Assembly: GCA_022834735.1 (NCBI GenBank)
Contig: BQKD01000001.1
Span: 1,527,659 to 1,591,658 of the forward strand
DNA: 64,000 nucleotides
Direction of reading: 5' to 3'
Source: Erysipelotrichaceae bacterium OPF54
Lineage (GTDB): Bacteria; Bacillota_I; Bacilli_A; Erysipelotrichales; Erysipelotrichaceae
Part shown: piece after piece, positions 7,901-16,491 of the stretch
Layout: each line of letters starts with the position of its first letter
Position numbering within the stretch: position 1 is the first letter of the stretch
Program-made: the position numbers and the translations under genes
The notes under the pieces: model-generated
The model's database searches: none
What the model was told of the DNA's origin: nothing
What the model saw: the letters and a program-made list of their open reading frames with translations, nothing else

Positions 7901-9568
7901 TTAGTAATACAGTGTGATCACACTGTCTGTTCCTTCCTGCGTATACACGCTTCCGACAGACGGCCACACGCCTGTCACCTTATTTGCCGATCCGGATCCC
8001 GTTTTGCGCGTCAGCACAGCCATCCCCTCGGAGTTCAGGTAATCCTTCGCTTCTTCCACATCCATGCCGATCAGATCAGCAGGAATGGTAATGGTCGGAT
8101 ACTGGGATACGACGAACCGGATCTTTTCGTTGGCATCCGGATCGATACGGGTCCCCGGCTCGATCAGCGACTGGGACATGATGATCCCGGGATCGATATC
8201 CGGTTCGCCCTGATACTCCACTTCCACATCCAGATGCACTCCCTGATCGATAAATTCCTGTTCGATTTCCGTTAGGGACATTCCCGTATAATCCTGAATG
8301 AGAAAGCCGACCCCTTTCGATACGGTCGCCTGGATATCCGAATCCGATTTGATGATCGACCCGGCTTTCTGGTTCGTTTTGATGATCGACCCTTCCGGGA
8401 CCGTTTCGCTCAGCGCCGTAACAAAATGTACGTGATCGAGCGAGAAATGCGCATTTGTCAAAGCTTCTCTTGCCTGCTGTTCGTCGAGCCCGATAATCAT
8501 CGGCATCGTTTCATAGCCAAGGATCCCGCTGAAGCGGATCACACCGGTCAGCAGCCCGATCCCGGCACCAAGCGCAAGCACGATACAGATCCCAAGCGTT
8601 ATGAACGTGTAGTTGATCCACTCCGCTTTCTGCCGGCGCCTGACTTCCACGCTTTTTTCTGCCGGCTTTTTCTGCACTTTCACTTTGCCGTCCTCCACTT
8701 CGATGATATCAAGTGTCGGATGCTCGAGCTGCAGCCTCTGCATGTTCCTGTATGCGGTATCCAGGCAGTGATCGATATCATACAGCATTTCATCCGCGTA
8801 TTTATACCGTTCATCCACGTCTTTGGCGGTCGCCTTGATCACGATATTTTCCACGGACTGCGGGATCGAAGGATTGAACAGACGCGGATAAGGCAACGGT
8901 TCGCGCAGATGCTTGAGCGCGATTTCTGTCGGCGTCGACCCCCGGAACGGCACCTCGCCGGTCAGCAGTTCGTAAAAAACGATCCCGAGCGAATAAATGT
9001 CGATCTGCCCGTTGGGTTCCTTGCCCTGCGCCGATTCCGGAGCCAGATAATGCGCCGACCCCATGACGGTGTTGTAGTAGGTGAGCTGTACCGAGTTGGT
9101 GGCCACCGCGATACCGAAGTCCGTGATCTTCACGGTCCCGTCGTCCTTGACAAGCACATTCTGCGGTTTGATATCCCGGTGAATGATATGATGGGCGTGG
9201 GCGAGCGCGATCGCGCTGGTCAGCTGATGCATGATCCCGATCGCCTCATGGTAATCGAGAGCGCCCCGTCTTGAAATGAGCTGCTTGAGCGTCTGTCCCC
9301 TGACATACTCCATCACGATGTAATGGCAGCCGTCCGCTTCGCCTACGTCGTATATATCGACGACATTCGGATGGGAAAGCTTGCTGGCCGCGCTGGCTTC
9401 TCTTTGAAAACGCACGACCGCTACCGGATCATCGGCCAGTTTGTCGCGCAGCACCTTGATCGCCACTTCGCGGTTCAGGATCTGATCGAAAGCAAGATAG
9501 ACATCGGCCATGCCGCCCTGTCCGATCAGAGACTTGATGCGGTAGCGTCTTGCGATCATTTCGATCAT
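7901..9568 (-). CDS. prkC: Membrane Ser/Thr protein kinase with PASTA domains
   Basis: A 555-residue Hanks-type kinase that senses cell-wall fragments. The N-terminal kinase domain (about 1-265) has the glycine loop IGQGGMADVYLAF, the VAIKVLR lysine, the catalytic HRDIKPQN and DFGIA, and APESAQGKEPNGQIDIYSLG. A single membrane span (about 322-345, INYTFITLGICIVLALGAGIGL) is followed by three extracytoplasmic PASTA repeats ending at the C-terminus. That is fewer than some homologues. It overlaps prpC by ATGA, the phosphatase that normally opposes it. Start ATG at 9568 (MIEMIARRYRI). Confidence 0.96.
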   Translation of the reverse strand: MIEMIARRYRIKSLIGQGGMADVYLAFDQILNREVAIKVLRDKLADDPVAVVRFQREASAASKLSHPNVVDIYDVGEADGCHYIVMEYVRGQTLKQLISRRGALDYHEAIGIMHQLTSAIALAHAHHIIHRDIKPQNVLVKDDGTVKITDFGIAVATNSVQLTYYNTVMGSAHYLAPESAQGKEPNGQIDIYSLGIVFYELLTGEVPFRGSTPTEIALKHLREPLPYPRLFNPSIPQSVENIVIKATAKDVDERYKYADEMLYDIDHCLDTAYRNMQRLQLEHPTLDIIEVEDGKVKVQKKPAEKSVEVRRRQKAEWINYTFITLGICIVLALGAGIGLLTGVIRFSGILGYETMPMIIGLDEQQAREALTNAHFSLDHVHFVTALSETVPEGSIIKTNQKAGSIIKSDSDIQATVSKGVGFLIQDYTGMSLTEIEQEFIDQGVHLDVEVEYQGEPDIDPGIIMSQSLIEPGTRIDPDANEKIRFVVSQYPTITIPADLIGMDVEEAKDYLNSEGMAVLTRKTGSGSANKVTGVWPSVGSVYTQEGTDSVITLYY

Positions 9569-10311
9569 ACATTTCCACCTGCCTCTTTTTCCATCAGGAC
9601 TACGGTGCAGTTGTCTGCGCCGCCTGCCGAGTTCGCTTTCGCGATCAGGAAATTGACTTTTTCGGACAGGGAAAGCCGTTCGTCTTCAACGATCTCGCAG
9701 ATCATATTTTCATTGACATATCCATGCAGGCCGTCGCTGCATAAAAGCAGATAGCGGTAATGCGGATCGATCTTGTGAATGTCCATGCGGTATACACGCC
9801 ACACCCCTAAAGCGGAAGTGAGCGTATTGCGCTGGGCATGGGATCTGGCTTCTTCTTTTGTCAGCTTTCCTTCGCGCATCAGCTGGGCAATGATCGAGTG
9901 ATCCTCGCTCATCTGGATGAATCCGTCGCGATAATCCGCATACAGCCGCGAATCGCCGACATTGAAAATATACGTTGCCCGGCCGGTCACGATCGTGCCG
10001 ACACATGTCGTGCCCATGCCGCGCTGGCTCTTGTTGCTCAGCGAGCGCGTAAAGATCTGATCGTTGGCCCGGTTCAAGGTTTCCTGCACCCACTTCTGCA
10101 CCTGATAGTCTTTGTTCAGCGGCGGGCTTTTCATAAATGCATTGTAAATGCATGTCGATGCGATGCTGCTTGCCACCTCGCCGGCTGCGCTGCCGCCGAT
10201 CCCGTCGCACACCAGGGCCAGCCAGTCACCGTTGTCGTTGCGGGCGATACAGTAATCGTCTTCATTTGTCTGCCTTACTTTTCCGATATCTGTGTTTCCG
10301 CAGACCCTCAT
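9565..10311 (-). CDS. prpC: PP2C-type protein phosphatase
   Basis: A 248-residue Mn/Mg-dependent Ser/Thr phosphatase that reverses PrkC phosphorylation. PPM-family motifs are TDIGKVRQTNEDDY, VCDGIGGSAAGEVAS, GTTCVGTIV, NVGDSRLY, LTSALGV, LLLCSDGLHGYV and GGADNCTVVLM, with the metal-binding aspartates present. It is linked to rlmN and prkC by 4-nt overlaps. Confidence 0.96.
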   Translation of the reverse strand: MRVCGNTDIGKVRQTNEDDYCIARNDNGDWLALVCDGIGGSAAGEVASSIASTCIYNAFMKSPPLNKDYQVQKWVQETLNRANDQIFTRSLSNKSQRGMGTTCVGTIVTGRATYIFNVGDSRLYADYRDGFIQMSEDHSIIAQLMREGKLTKEEARSHAQRNTLTSALGVWRVYRMDIHKIDPHYRYLLLCSDGLHGYVNENMICEIVEDERLSLSEKVNFLIAKANSAGGADNCTVVLMEKEAGGNV

Positions 10312-11357
10312 TCAGTTTCCCCTCTCTTTTTCAGTTCCTTGATGCGCAGCTGTCCGCATGCCGCATCGATATCTGTTCCATGCTCCTTGCGGATCGTACA
10401 GCGGATCCCCTCTTTCATGAGCAGATCATAAAATACCATCGCTTCCTCGCGGCTCACGCTTCTGAACGCATTTTCATCCACGCTGTTGTACGGGATGAGG
10501 TTCACATAGGCATTATAGCCTCGCAGCAGCCTGGCCAGCTGTTTTGCGTGCGCTTTGGAATCATTGACTCCTTTGAGCAGGATATACTCAAACGTGAGCC
10601 GGCGGTTGTTTTTTTCGCTGTATTCTTTGAGCGCATCCATAAGCTCTTCAAGCGGATAGGCGTGATTGACCGGCATGAGCTGATCGCGCAGTTCGTTGTT
10701 CGGCGCATGAAGCGAGATTGCCAGGTTGTACTGGGTGTGCGCGTCGGCAAATTCGCGGATCTTCGGCACGATCCCGCATGTCGAGATCGTGATATGCCGT
10801 GCGCCGATCCCCATGCCACGGTCGTGATTGAGCGTTTCCAGAAAATTCATGACATTATCGTAATTGTCAAAAGGCTCTCCGGTCCCCATCACAACAATAT
10901 GGGACAGCCGCTCGCCGGTCTTGTCGAGCTCGCGCTGCACGTTCATGAACTGGGCCACCATTTCGCCGCTGGTCAGGTTCCTTTTTTTCTTGGTCAGACC
11001 GCTGGCGCAGAAGGCGCATCCCATATTGCATCCGACCTGACTGGAAACACAGATGCTTTTTCCGTAGTCGAAATGCATGAGGACGCTTTCAAGCAGCGCT
11101 CCGTCTTCGGTCTGGAAAAGAAACTTTGTCGTTCCGTCGCCGGCTACCTGCTTCCTGACAAGCTTGAGCGGATCGATGATAAAGTTTTCCTTGAGCAGCT
11201 CGCGGGTTTCCTTGGACAGATTGCTCATTTCGTCGAACGAGGCGGCCCGCTGGCGGTAAAGCCATTGAAAAATCTGATGCCCACGAAAGGATTTCCATCC
11301 GCAGGACTGGGCAAATTCCTGCATTTGATCATAATTCAGATCATAAATACTTTGCAT
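10308..11357 (-). CDS. rlmN: Dual-specificity 23S rRNA/tRNA adenine C2-methyltransferase
   Basis: A radical-SAM enzyme that methylates A2503 of 23S rRNA and A37 of some tRNAs. The iron-sulfur motif is CNMGCAFC (Cx3Cx2C). VVMGTGEPFDNYDNVMNFL, ISTCGIVPKI, LAISLHAP, VNLIPYNSV and the C-terminal DIDAACGQLR with the resolving cysteine are present. The start chosen is the ATG at 11357 (MQSIYDLNYDQ, 349 residues), with AAAGGAG 10 nt upstream. In-frame ATGs at 11366 and 11387 lack a well-spaced Shine-Dalgarno. The fifth gene from the 3' end of the operon, between rsmB and prpC. Confidence 0.95.
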   Translation of the reverse strand: MQSIYDLNYDQMQEFAQSCGWKSFRGHQIFQWLYRQRAASFDEMSNLSKETRELLKENFIIDPLKLVRKQVAGDGTTKFLFQTEDGALLESVLMHFDYGKSICVSSQVGCNMGCAFCASGLTKKKRNLTSGEMVAQFMNVQRELDKTGERLSHIVVMGTGEPFDNYDNVMNFLETLNHDRGMGIGARHITISTCGIVPKIREFADAHTQYNLAISLHAPNNELRDQLMPVNHAYPLEELMDALKEYSEKNNRRLTFEYILLKGVNDSKAHAKQLARLLRGYNAYVNLIPYNSVDENAFRSVSREEAMVFYDLLMKEGIRCTIRKEHGTDIDAACGQLRIKELKKRGETE

Positions 11358-11409
11358 ACGTTTCATTCTCCTTTCGTACATAGTCATTTCCGTATCGTAT
11401 CATGAAAGC

Positions 11410-12624
11410 TTATTTCCTTTTTCGAAGCCTGGCGGCAAAAAATCCATTCGAGCGATGACCAGGTTCGATCGTCTTCTGTTCGAGCAGATCGAACTCTTCA
11501 TGTTCGTTCAAGAAGCGTTCGACCTGCTTTTCATTTTCTTTTTTGTTGAGCGTGCAAGTCGAATAGACGATCAGCCCGCCTTTCCGCACATGCTTCGACG
11601 CCTCGTCAAACAGGGCATGCTGAACCGGGATGAGCGTATCCATATCTGTCGGCTGCATGTGCAGCTTGATATCCGGCTTGCGGGCCAGCGTGCCATACCC
11701 GGAACACGGAACATCGCACAGGATCTTGTCGTACATGCCCAGATCCGAAAGATCGGTGGCATCGGCGGCCGTCGCATGGACGATATCCAGATCGAGCCGG
11801 GCGGCATCCTTGCGGATCAGCTCGGCCCGGTGCTCATGAAGATCAAGCGCGTCGATATGACCGGTATTATTCATCGTTTCGGCCATGGCCATCGTTTTTG
11901 TGCCGGGCGCCGCGCACATATCGAGAATGGTTTCTCCGGCTTTTGGCTCGATCATCCGGACGATATCATAGGCGCCCAGATCCTGCGGAGAAATGATCCC
12001 CTCTTTATACAGCGGATCGTATTCGAGCGCTTTGCCGCAGTAGCGGTACACAGGTTCCTCGATCTCGATGAGACGGTCGGTACGGGGCAATTCCTTCATG
12101 ACATTGCGGCGTACCGACATCGAGGATTCATACAAGCTCGCTTTCGCAAATTCGAGTGCTTTTTGTGCACCGTACTGCGCGGTCCACATTTTGACGATCC
12201 ATTCCGGCAGCGAATAGGTCAGCGCGATCTCCTCTTCCTCGTTTTTAAATGACAGGCTGCGGTTCCTGTCGACCTGGCGCAGAAGAGCATTCACGAACCC
12301 GGCTGCCGGCTTGCGGATCTGTCTGGCACACCGGACAGCTTCATCGATCACCGCATAACTTGGCACTTTGTCAAGAAAGAGCAGCTGATAAACGGACATG
12401 GTCAAAAGGACCTTTATCTTTTTATTGACCTTGTTCTGATTGGCGTACTGCTTCCACATGGCTTGGCAATAGCGGTAGTTGCGCAACGTGCCGTAAAATA
12501 TGGTCGTTGCCAGCGCCTGGTCCTTTTTATCAACCTCATGCAGGTGCTGTTTTAAATAGAGGCTGCTGTACGCTCCCTCGTATACAACGGTATATAACGC
12601 ATTCAATACCCAGTTTCTTACCAT
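11410..12624 (-). CDS. rsmB: 16S rRNA m5C967 methyltransferase
   Basis: A 404-residue SAM-dependent RNA methyltransferase. The N-terminal NusB-like RNA-binding domain (about 1-140) is followed by the catalytic Rossmann domain with ILDMCAAPGTKTMAMAE (SAM motif), DALDLHEHR, CDVPCSGYGTLARKPDIK (the PC catalytic cysteine) and YSTCTLNKKENEKQV (second cysteine). It begins 3 nt after the priA stop. In Bacillus, def and fmt separate priA from rsmB; here they are absent. Confidence 0.95.
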   Translation of the reverse strand: MVRNWVLNALYTVVYEGAYSSLYLKQHLHEVDKKDQALATTIFYGTLRNYRYCQAMWKQYANQNKVNKKIKVLLTMSVYQLLFLDKVPSYAVIDEAVRCARQIRKPAAGFVNALLRQVDRNRSLSFKNEEEEIALTYSLPEWIVKMWTAQYGAQKALEFAKASLYESSMSVRRNVMKELPRTDRLIEIEEPVYRYCGKALEYDPLYKEGIISPQDLGAYDIVRMIEPKAGETILDMCAAPGTKTMAMAETMNNTGHIDALDLHEHRAELIRKDAARLDLDIVHATAADATDLSDLGMYDKILCDVPCSGYGTLARKPDIKLHMQPTDMDTLIPVQHALFDEASKHVRKGGLIVYSTCTLNKKENEKQVERFLNEHEEFDLLEQKTIEPGHRSNGFFAARLRKRK

Positions 12625-12627
12625 TTG

Positions 12628-14754
12628 CTAATCCTCCAGCATCAACGGATGCATATTGATTTCCATTTTTACATTTGACTTTTCCAGATTGTGCACAAGA
12701 TGCCACATCACCGTTTCAAGATGGCTCTCGTTTTTATCCTTGACAAGCAGCCTGACCCGTTTCTTTTTCATACGCATCGATATTTCGATCGGTCCCAGGA
12801 CACGGCAGCCGTGTTCCTGAAGCATGTTCCTGGCTTTCTGTGCGATCCTTGTTGCTTTATCCAGATCGTCATGGCTGAAAACCGCGGTTGCCATATAAAT
12901 ATAAGGAGGATAATTGCCAAGATGGCGATACTGCATCTCGTTCTGGAAAAACTCTTTATAATTGTGATGGAGCACGGCCTGCATGACATAGTGCTCCTGA
13001 TCAAAGGTGTGGATCATGACCTCGCCTTTTTTGCTCGACCGGCCGGCCCTTCCGGAAGCTTGTTCGAGCATTTCATACGCTGTCTCGTTGGCCCGGTAGT
13101 CGCTGCGGATCAGTCCGGCATCGGCCTGAAGGATGCCGACAAGCGTCACATTCGGAAAATCGAGTCCTTTGGCAACCATCTGGGTGCCGATCAGGATATC
13201 TCCTTCGTTTTCGAATTTTTCGAGGATGGCGGCATGAGCGTTTTTCTTCCGGGTGCTGTCAGCATCCATCCGCACGATGCGCGCATCCGGGAACAGATCC
13301 TGTATTTTCTGTTCGAGCTTCTCGGTCCCCATCCCGTGATCCATGAAATGCCGGGAGCCGCATTGCGGACAGACGTGGTCGAAATGGTATGTATTGCCGC
13401 ATAAATGGCACATCAGCGAATCATTGGAGCGGTGATAGGATAAAGCGATGCCGCAGTCCGGGCAGGTGATGACTTCGCCGCAGTTCTGGCATTTGACGAC
13501 GGGAAGATAGCCGCGCCGGTTGAGAAGCAGGATGACCTGCTCTTTGCTTTCGAGCCGCTGGCGTATGGCGTCGAGCAGTCTTCTGGAAAAGCCCTGGATC
13601 ACCGGTTCGGTGCGCAGATCGATCATATGGATCTGCGGCAACGTTTTTGCGATCCGCTCTTTCAGCTCGACCAGTTCAAAGACTTGGCGGTACGCTCTGG
13701 CATAGGATTCGAGGCTTGGTGTGGCGCTTGCGAGCACGGCTTTGCAGTGATGATAGCGGGATCGGAAAAGAACAACATCCCTTGTATGATATTTTGGCAT
13801 CATATCCTGTTTGTAAGAAGTATCATGCTCTTCATCCATGAGGATGAGCCCGAGATCAGTGAAGGGCATGAAGCAGGCGGAACGGGTCCCGACCACGATC
13901 TGCACTTCGTTATTGCGGACTTTTTCGTACTGGCTGTATTTTTCGGCTGCTGACAGCTGGGAATGATAAATAGCGATGTTCTGTCTGAATCGGGATCGTA
14001 CGCGGGAGATCATCATGGGAGTGAGCCCGATCTCAGGTACAAGAAAGAGGACCTGCTTTCCCTGATCGAGCGCTTTTTGAGCGAGCTGGAGAAACACTTC
14101 CGTTTTTCCAGATCCGGTCACGCCGTGAAGCAGGAACACCTGACTGTCGCTCTGTTCGATCTGCGTGATCGCGTTTTCCTGCTCTGCGGTCAGCACAAAA
14201 CGCTGATCCTGACGTTCGGTCACCGGGATCTCTGGCTGCTTGACCCGTTTTTCGATCCGGATATATCCTTTGTCGAGAAAGCTGCGTGCATGTGTTTTAG
14301 CCTGGCGTCGGAATTCGCTGGCTTTCATCGGGAGCTGGTCCTTGAGCTGATCCCAGCGTTCCTGTCCTTTTTTTGTCAGAGGCTGCGTGCTTTCCTCCCG
14401 GACGAACCAGTCTTCGTATACGATCGCGGCCCGGCGCGAAGACGGGCGAAGCGCGGGAGGCAGCATGGTCTTGAAACAGCTGACCATGCTCGAAACATAG
14501 GTGTCGGACAAATGAGCGGCGAGTTCGAAAAGCTCTTCGTTGAGCAGCGGGGTCTCGTCGATGATCCCGATCACGTCTTTGATCTTTTCACTGTCCGGGA
14601 CATCGGCTTTTTCGGATACGATGGCGACCAGTTCCTTATTGTTGAAGGGGACCGTGACGCGCATCCCGCGCTGAAGCGTGTACTGGCTGCGATAAGTAAA
14701 TGTCTGATTCAGATCGAGTGCTGCATGCTCGATCCATACGTTGTATAATGGCAT
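12628..14754 (-). CDS. priA: Primosomal protein N' (replication restart helicase)
   Basis: An SF2 helicase that restarts stalled forks. The N-terminal 3'-DNA-binding domain (MPLYNVWIEHAALDLNQTFTY) leads into helicase motifs GVTGSGKTEVFLQLA (Walker A), DEEHDTSYKQ (DEEH), ASATPSLESY and GRAGRSSKKG. The zinc-binding cysteines CQNCGEVITCPDCGIALSYH...CHLCG...CPQCG lie between the helicase lobes. The start was set at the ATG at 14754, 708 residues; an upstream in-frame GTG (14769) would overlap the promoter. It leads the eight-gene operon. Its start codon is at the predicted transcription start, so the mRNA may be leaderless. Confidence 0.95.
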   Translation of the reverse strand: MPLYNVWIEHAALDLNQTFTYRSQYTLQRGMRVTVPFNNKELVAIVSEKADVPDSEKIKDVIGIIDETPLLNEELFELAAHLSDTYVSSMVSCFKTMLPPALRPSSRRAAIVYEDWFVREESTQPLTKKGQERWDQLKDQLPMKASEFRRQAKTHARSFLDKGYIRIEKRVKQPEIPVTERQDQRFVLTAEQENAITQIEQSDSQVFLLHGVTGSGKTEVFLQLAQKALDQGKQVLFLVPEIGLTPMMISRVRSRFRQNIAIYHSQLSAAEKYSQYEKVRNNEVQIVVGTRSACFMPFTDLGLILMDEEHDTSYKQDMMPKYHTRDVVLFRSRYHHCKAVLASATPSLESYARAYRQVFELVELKERIAKTLPQIHMIDLRTEPVIQGFSRRLLDAIRQRLESKEQVILLLNRRGYLPVVKCQNCGEVITCPDCGIALSYHRSNDSLMCHLCGNTYHFDHVCPQCGSRHFMDHGMGTEKLEQKIQDLFPDARIVRMDADSTRKKNAHAAILEKFENEGDILIGTQMVAKGLDFPNVTLVGILQADAGLIRSDYRANETAYEMLEQASGRAGRSSKKGEVMIHTFDQEHYVMQAVLHHNYKEFFQNEMQYRHLGNYPPYIYMATAVFSHDDLDKATRIAQKARNMLQEHGCRVLGPIEISMRMKKKRVRLLVKDKNESHLETVMWHLVHNLEKSNVKMEINMHPLMLED

Positions 14755-14766
14755 GAAATCATTATA
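14754..14766 (-). promoter_or_regulatory. priA operon -10 box, 6 nt from the start codon
   Basis: Perfect TATAAT on minus (14766-14761), then GATTTC, then ATG. If transcription starts the usual 7 nt after the -10, the first base is the A of ATG. No -35 is recognisable; that region is the terminator of the upstream gene. Confidence 0.5.
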
Positions 14767-14784
14767 CACCGAGAACGAAAAGAA

Positions 14785-14804
14785 AAAAGGCAGATTTCTG
14801 CCTT
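14785..14804 (-). terminator. Terminator after the DUF4438 gene
   Basis: On minus, AAGGCAG (14804-14798), loop AAAT, CTGCCTT (14793-14787), then a T-run. It overlaps the stop codon and separates this unit from priA. Confidence 0.8.
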
Positions 14805-15669
14805 AGCGATCCATTTGCGGAAAATACGTAATGAGATTGGCGTCCTCTTCGATGCGCGGAAGGATGATATTCTTTTTCGGGGTCGTGGCGATCACGGTAA
14901 CACCCGGCCCATGGCCGCTGGTAAACGAATCGGAATGGACGATCACGCCGATGGAAACAGCGCCTTCCTTGTAGTGGGGACCGTACGTACAGTCATGATC
15001 GAGGATTGCGACAAAGTCGCCGAAGCGCAGCTTGTCGATGCCGTATCGCCGGTTTGCCTGCTCATCCTGGGTCATGATGTCGTAGTCCCCTTCCATCATG
15101 GTCTGGCTGCCGAGCCCGCTGCCCATCAGATGGGCCGGAATGCATGCGGCGACCGGCCAGCTGAGATGTCCTTCTTCTTCATAGACCGGAAGAACTTCGA
15201 ACAGGTCGGGATCAAGATTCATCATATGAACGCTCTCAAATCCTTCCAGCTTCATTCCCTGTCCGTACGATTTGATGAGGAAATTTTCTGTTCCGTCCAT
15301 TTTTTCGATCACATCTTTGGGAAAATAGGCCATCGTATGGTCGACACCGCCATGCGTGCCGGTCACATAGCCTTTTTTTCCTTTCTGTTCTCCGGACAGG
15401 ATCACGACTTCGTTGCCGACACACGACAGGGTTTCGACGGCATGGTTTTCCTTCTGGCCTGGATTGGCCATGGATACACCCGGTTCGATATGATCGCCGG
15501 CAATCTTCATGCACGAGTCTCCGATCTCGTGGGAGTATACGACGCCGCCGGTACCGACCGGCATCCTTCCTTTTCCGTCATGTCCGACATAAAACCCGGA
15601 CATGCGCGGATGATCGACGCGGGCATTCAGCGCCATTTTTACGAGCTTGTCTTTATTGTATTTTATCAT
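14803..15669 (-). CDS. DUF4438 family protein
   Basis: A 288-residue protein that I recognise as the DUF4438 family, whose function is not established. Visible features are a glycine-rich start (GHDGKGRMPVGTGG), MKIAGDHIEPGVS, LSGEQKGKKGYVTGTHGGVDH (a KOW-like turn), IPAHLMGSGLGS and LDHDCTYGPHYKEGAVSIGVIVHSDS, with several conserved His and Asp residues that could bind metal. The start ATG has AAGGAG 7 nt upstream and lies inside the end of the RNA methyltransferase gene, so the two are cotranscribed. No membrane segments or signal peptide. Confidence 0.8.
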   Translation of the reverse strand: MIKYNKDKLVKMALNARVDHPRMSGFYVGHDGKGRMPVGTGGVVYSHEIGDSCMKIAGDHIEPGVSMANPGQKENHAVETLSCVGNEVVILSGEQKGKKGYVTGTHGGVDHTMAYFPKDVIEKMDGTENFLIKSYGQGMKLEGFESVHMMNLDPDLFEVLPVYEEEGHLSWPVAACIPAHLMGSGLGSQTMMEGDYDIMTQDEQANRRYGIDKLRFGDFVAILDHDCTYGPHYKEGAVSIGVIVHSDSFTSGHGPGVTVIATTPKKNIILPRIEEDANLITYFPQMDR

Positions 15670-16387
15670 TGAGGATCTCCTTGTTCAATTTGTCAAAAGC
15701 GAATACGGCGGTCGAGCTGGCGGTGTCGAGCGCGTTGCGGAAATCGCGTCCGTACTGGATGTACACATTATGATCCGATGCTTCGATGATCTTTTTCGAA
15801 AGGCCGCGCATCGCGCCGCCCAGGGCGATGCAGCATTTTTTTGGATAGACAAAGTCTGCCAGCGATCTGGCGTCTTTGCGGTAAGCGCATACGAGCTCGA
15901 TCGCCTGCCTGTGCAGGAACTCAATGAGCTGTTCTTCGTCGGCATAGACGATTTCCAGCTTTTCATAGGCGCCGGCGCTGGCCTTGAGGATCGTGGACGA
16001 GGCGCTGCTCCAGTCTCTTGGCGGCAGAACGAGCAGATCGGCGCCGGCTGCGTACACTGTGCGGCATACACTGCCCAGATTATAGGGATCTTCGACTCCT
16101 TCGATATAATATACATTGGAATACGATTTGCTGAGCTGTCCAATCTGAGGAATGAGGCGCTCCCCGGCTTCCAGGAGCATGCCGCCATGGCTTCTCGATC
16201 CGGCCATCTCATCCAATTGTTCACGCGGTTTCCGGATCACCTGGATCCCGGCTTTCCTGGCCAGATGAATGATATAGGAAAAATCTTTTGTCCGTTTTTT
16301 CGGGTCTACGTATAATGGCCCGGCTGTCCGTTTTCCTGCTTCCAGGATGGATTTGCAGGAAATGGTTCCTTCATATAACTTTTTCAT
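15653..16387 (-). CDS. SpoU/TrmH-family RNA ribose methyltransferase
   Basis: A SPOUT-class 2'-O-methyltransferase. After an N-terminal substrate-binding domain (SHGGMLLEAG) it shows VYYIEGVEDPYNLGSVCRTVYAAGADLLVLP (the N-G-S/A-R motif 1), CIALGGAMRGLSKKIIE (motif 2) and YIQYGRDFRNALDTASSTAVFAFD (motif 3; the family has SLNVSVAAAI, here altered to ALDTASSTAV). Whether it modifies tRNA or 23S rRNA cannot be told. The start is the ATG at 16387 (MKKLYEGTISC, 244 residues), placed exactly 6 nt after a TATAAT. A longer frame from 16414 would overlap the promoter. Confidence 0.85.
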   Translation of the reverse strand: MKKLYEGTISCKSILEAGKRTAGPLYVDPKKRTKDFSYIIHLARKAGIQVIRKPREQLDEMAGSRSHGGMLLEAGERLIPQIGQLSKSYSNVYYIEGVEDPYNLGSVCRTVYAAGADLLVLPPRDWSSASSTILKASAGAYEKLEIVYADEEQLIEFLHRQAIELVCAYRKDARSLADFVYPKKCCIALGGAMRGLSKKIIEASDHNVYIQYGRDFRNALDTASSTAVFAFDKLNKEILNDKIQ

Positions 16388-16422
16388 ATTTTCATTATAC
16401 ATTTGGCTGTCCAAAAAACAAA
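16385..16422 (-). promoter_or_regulatory. Promoter of the TrmH-like gene, 6 nt from the start codon
   Basis: On minus: TTTGTT (16422-16417), 17-nt spacer, TATAAT (16399-16394), six bases, ATG (16387). No Shine-Dalgarno fits between -10 and ATG, so a leaderless transcript is predicted. Confidence 0.55.
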
Positions 16423-16491
16423 TGTCTGTTTATAGGTGTTTCGTATATCGATGAGAAATGATAGAATATGGGAGATCCTACGGAGGTGTTA

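Noticed and set aside
10137-11405. A 422-codon plus-strand frame opposite rlmN
   Set aside because: Antisense shadow of prpC/rlmN with arginine/histidine-rich composition typical of reverse frames.
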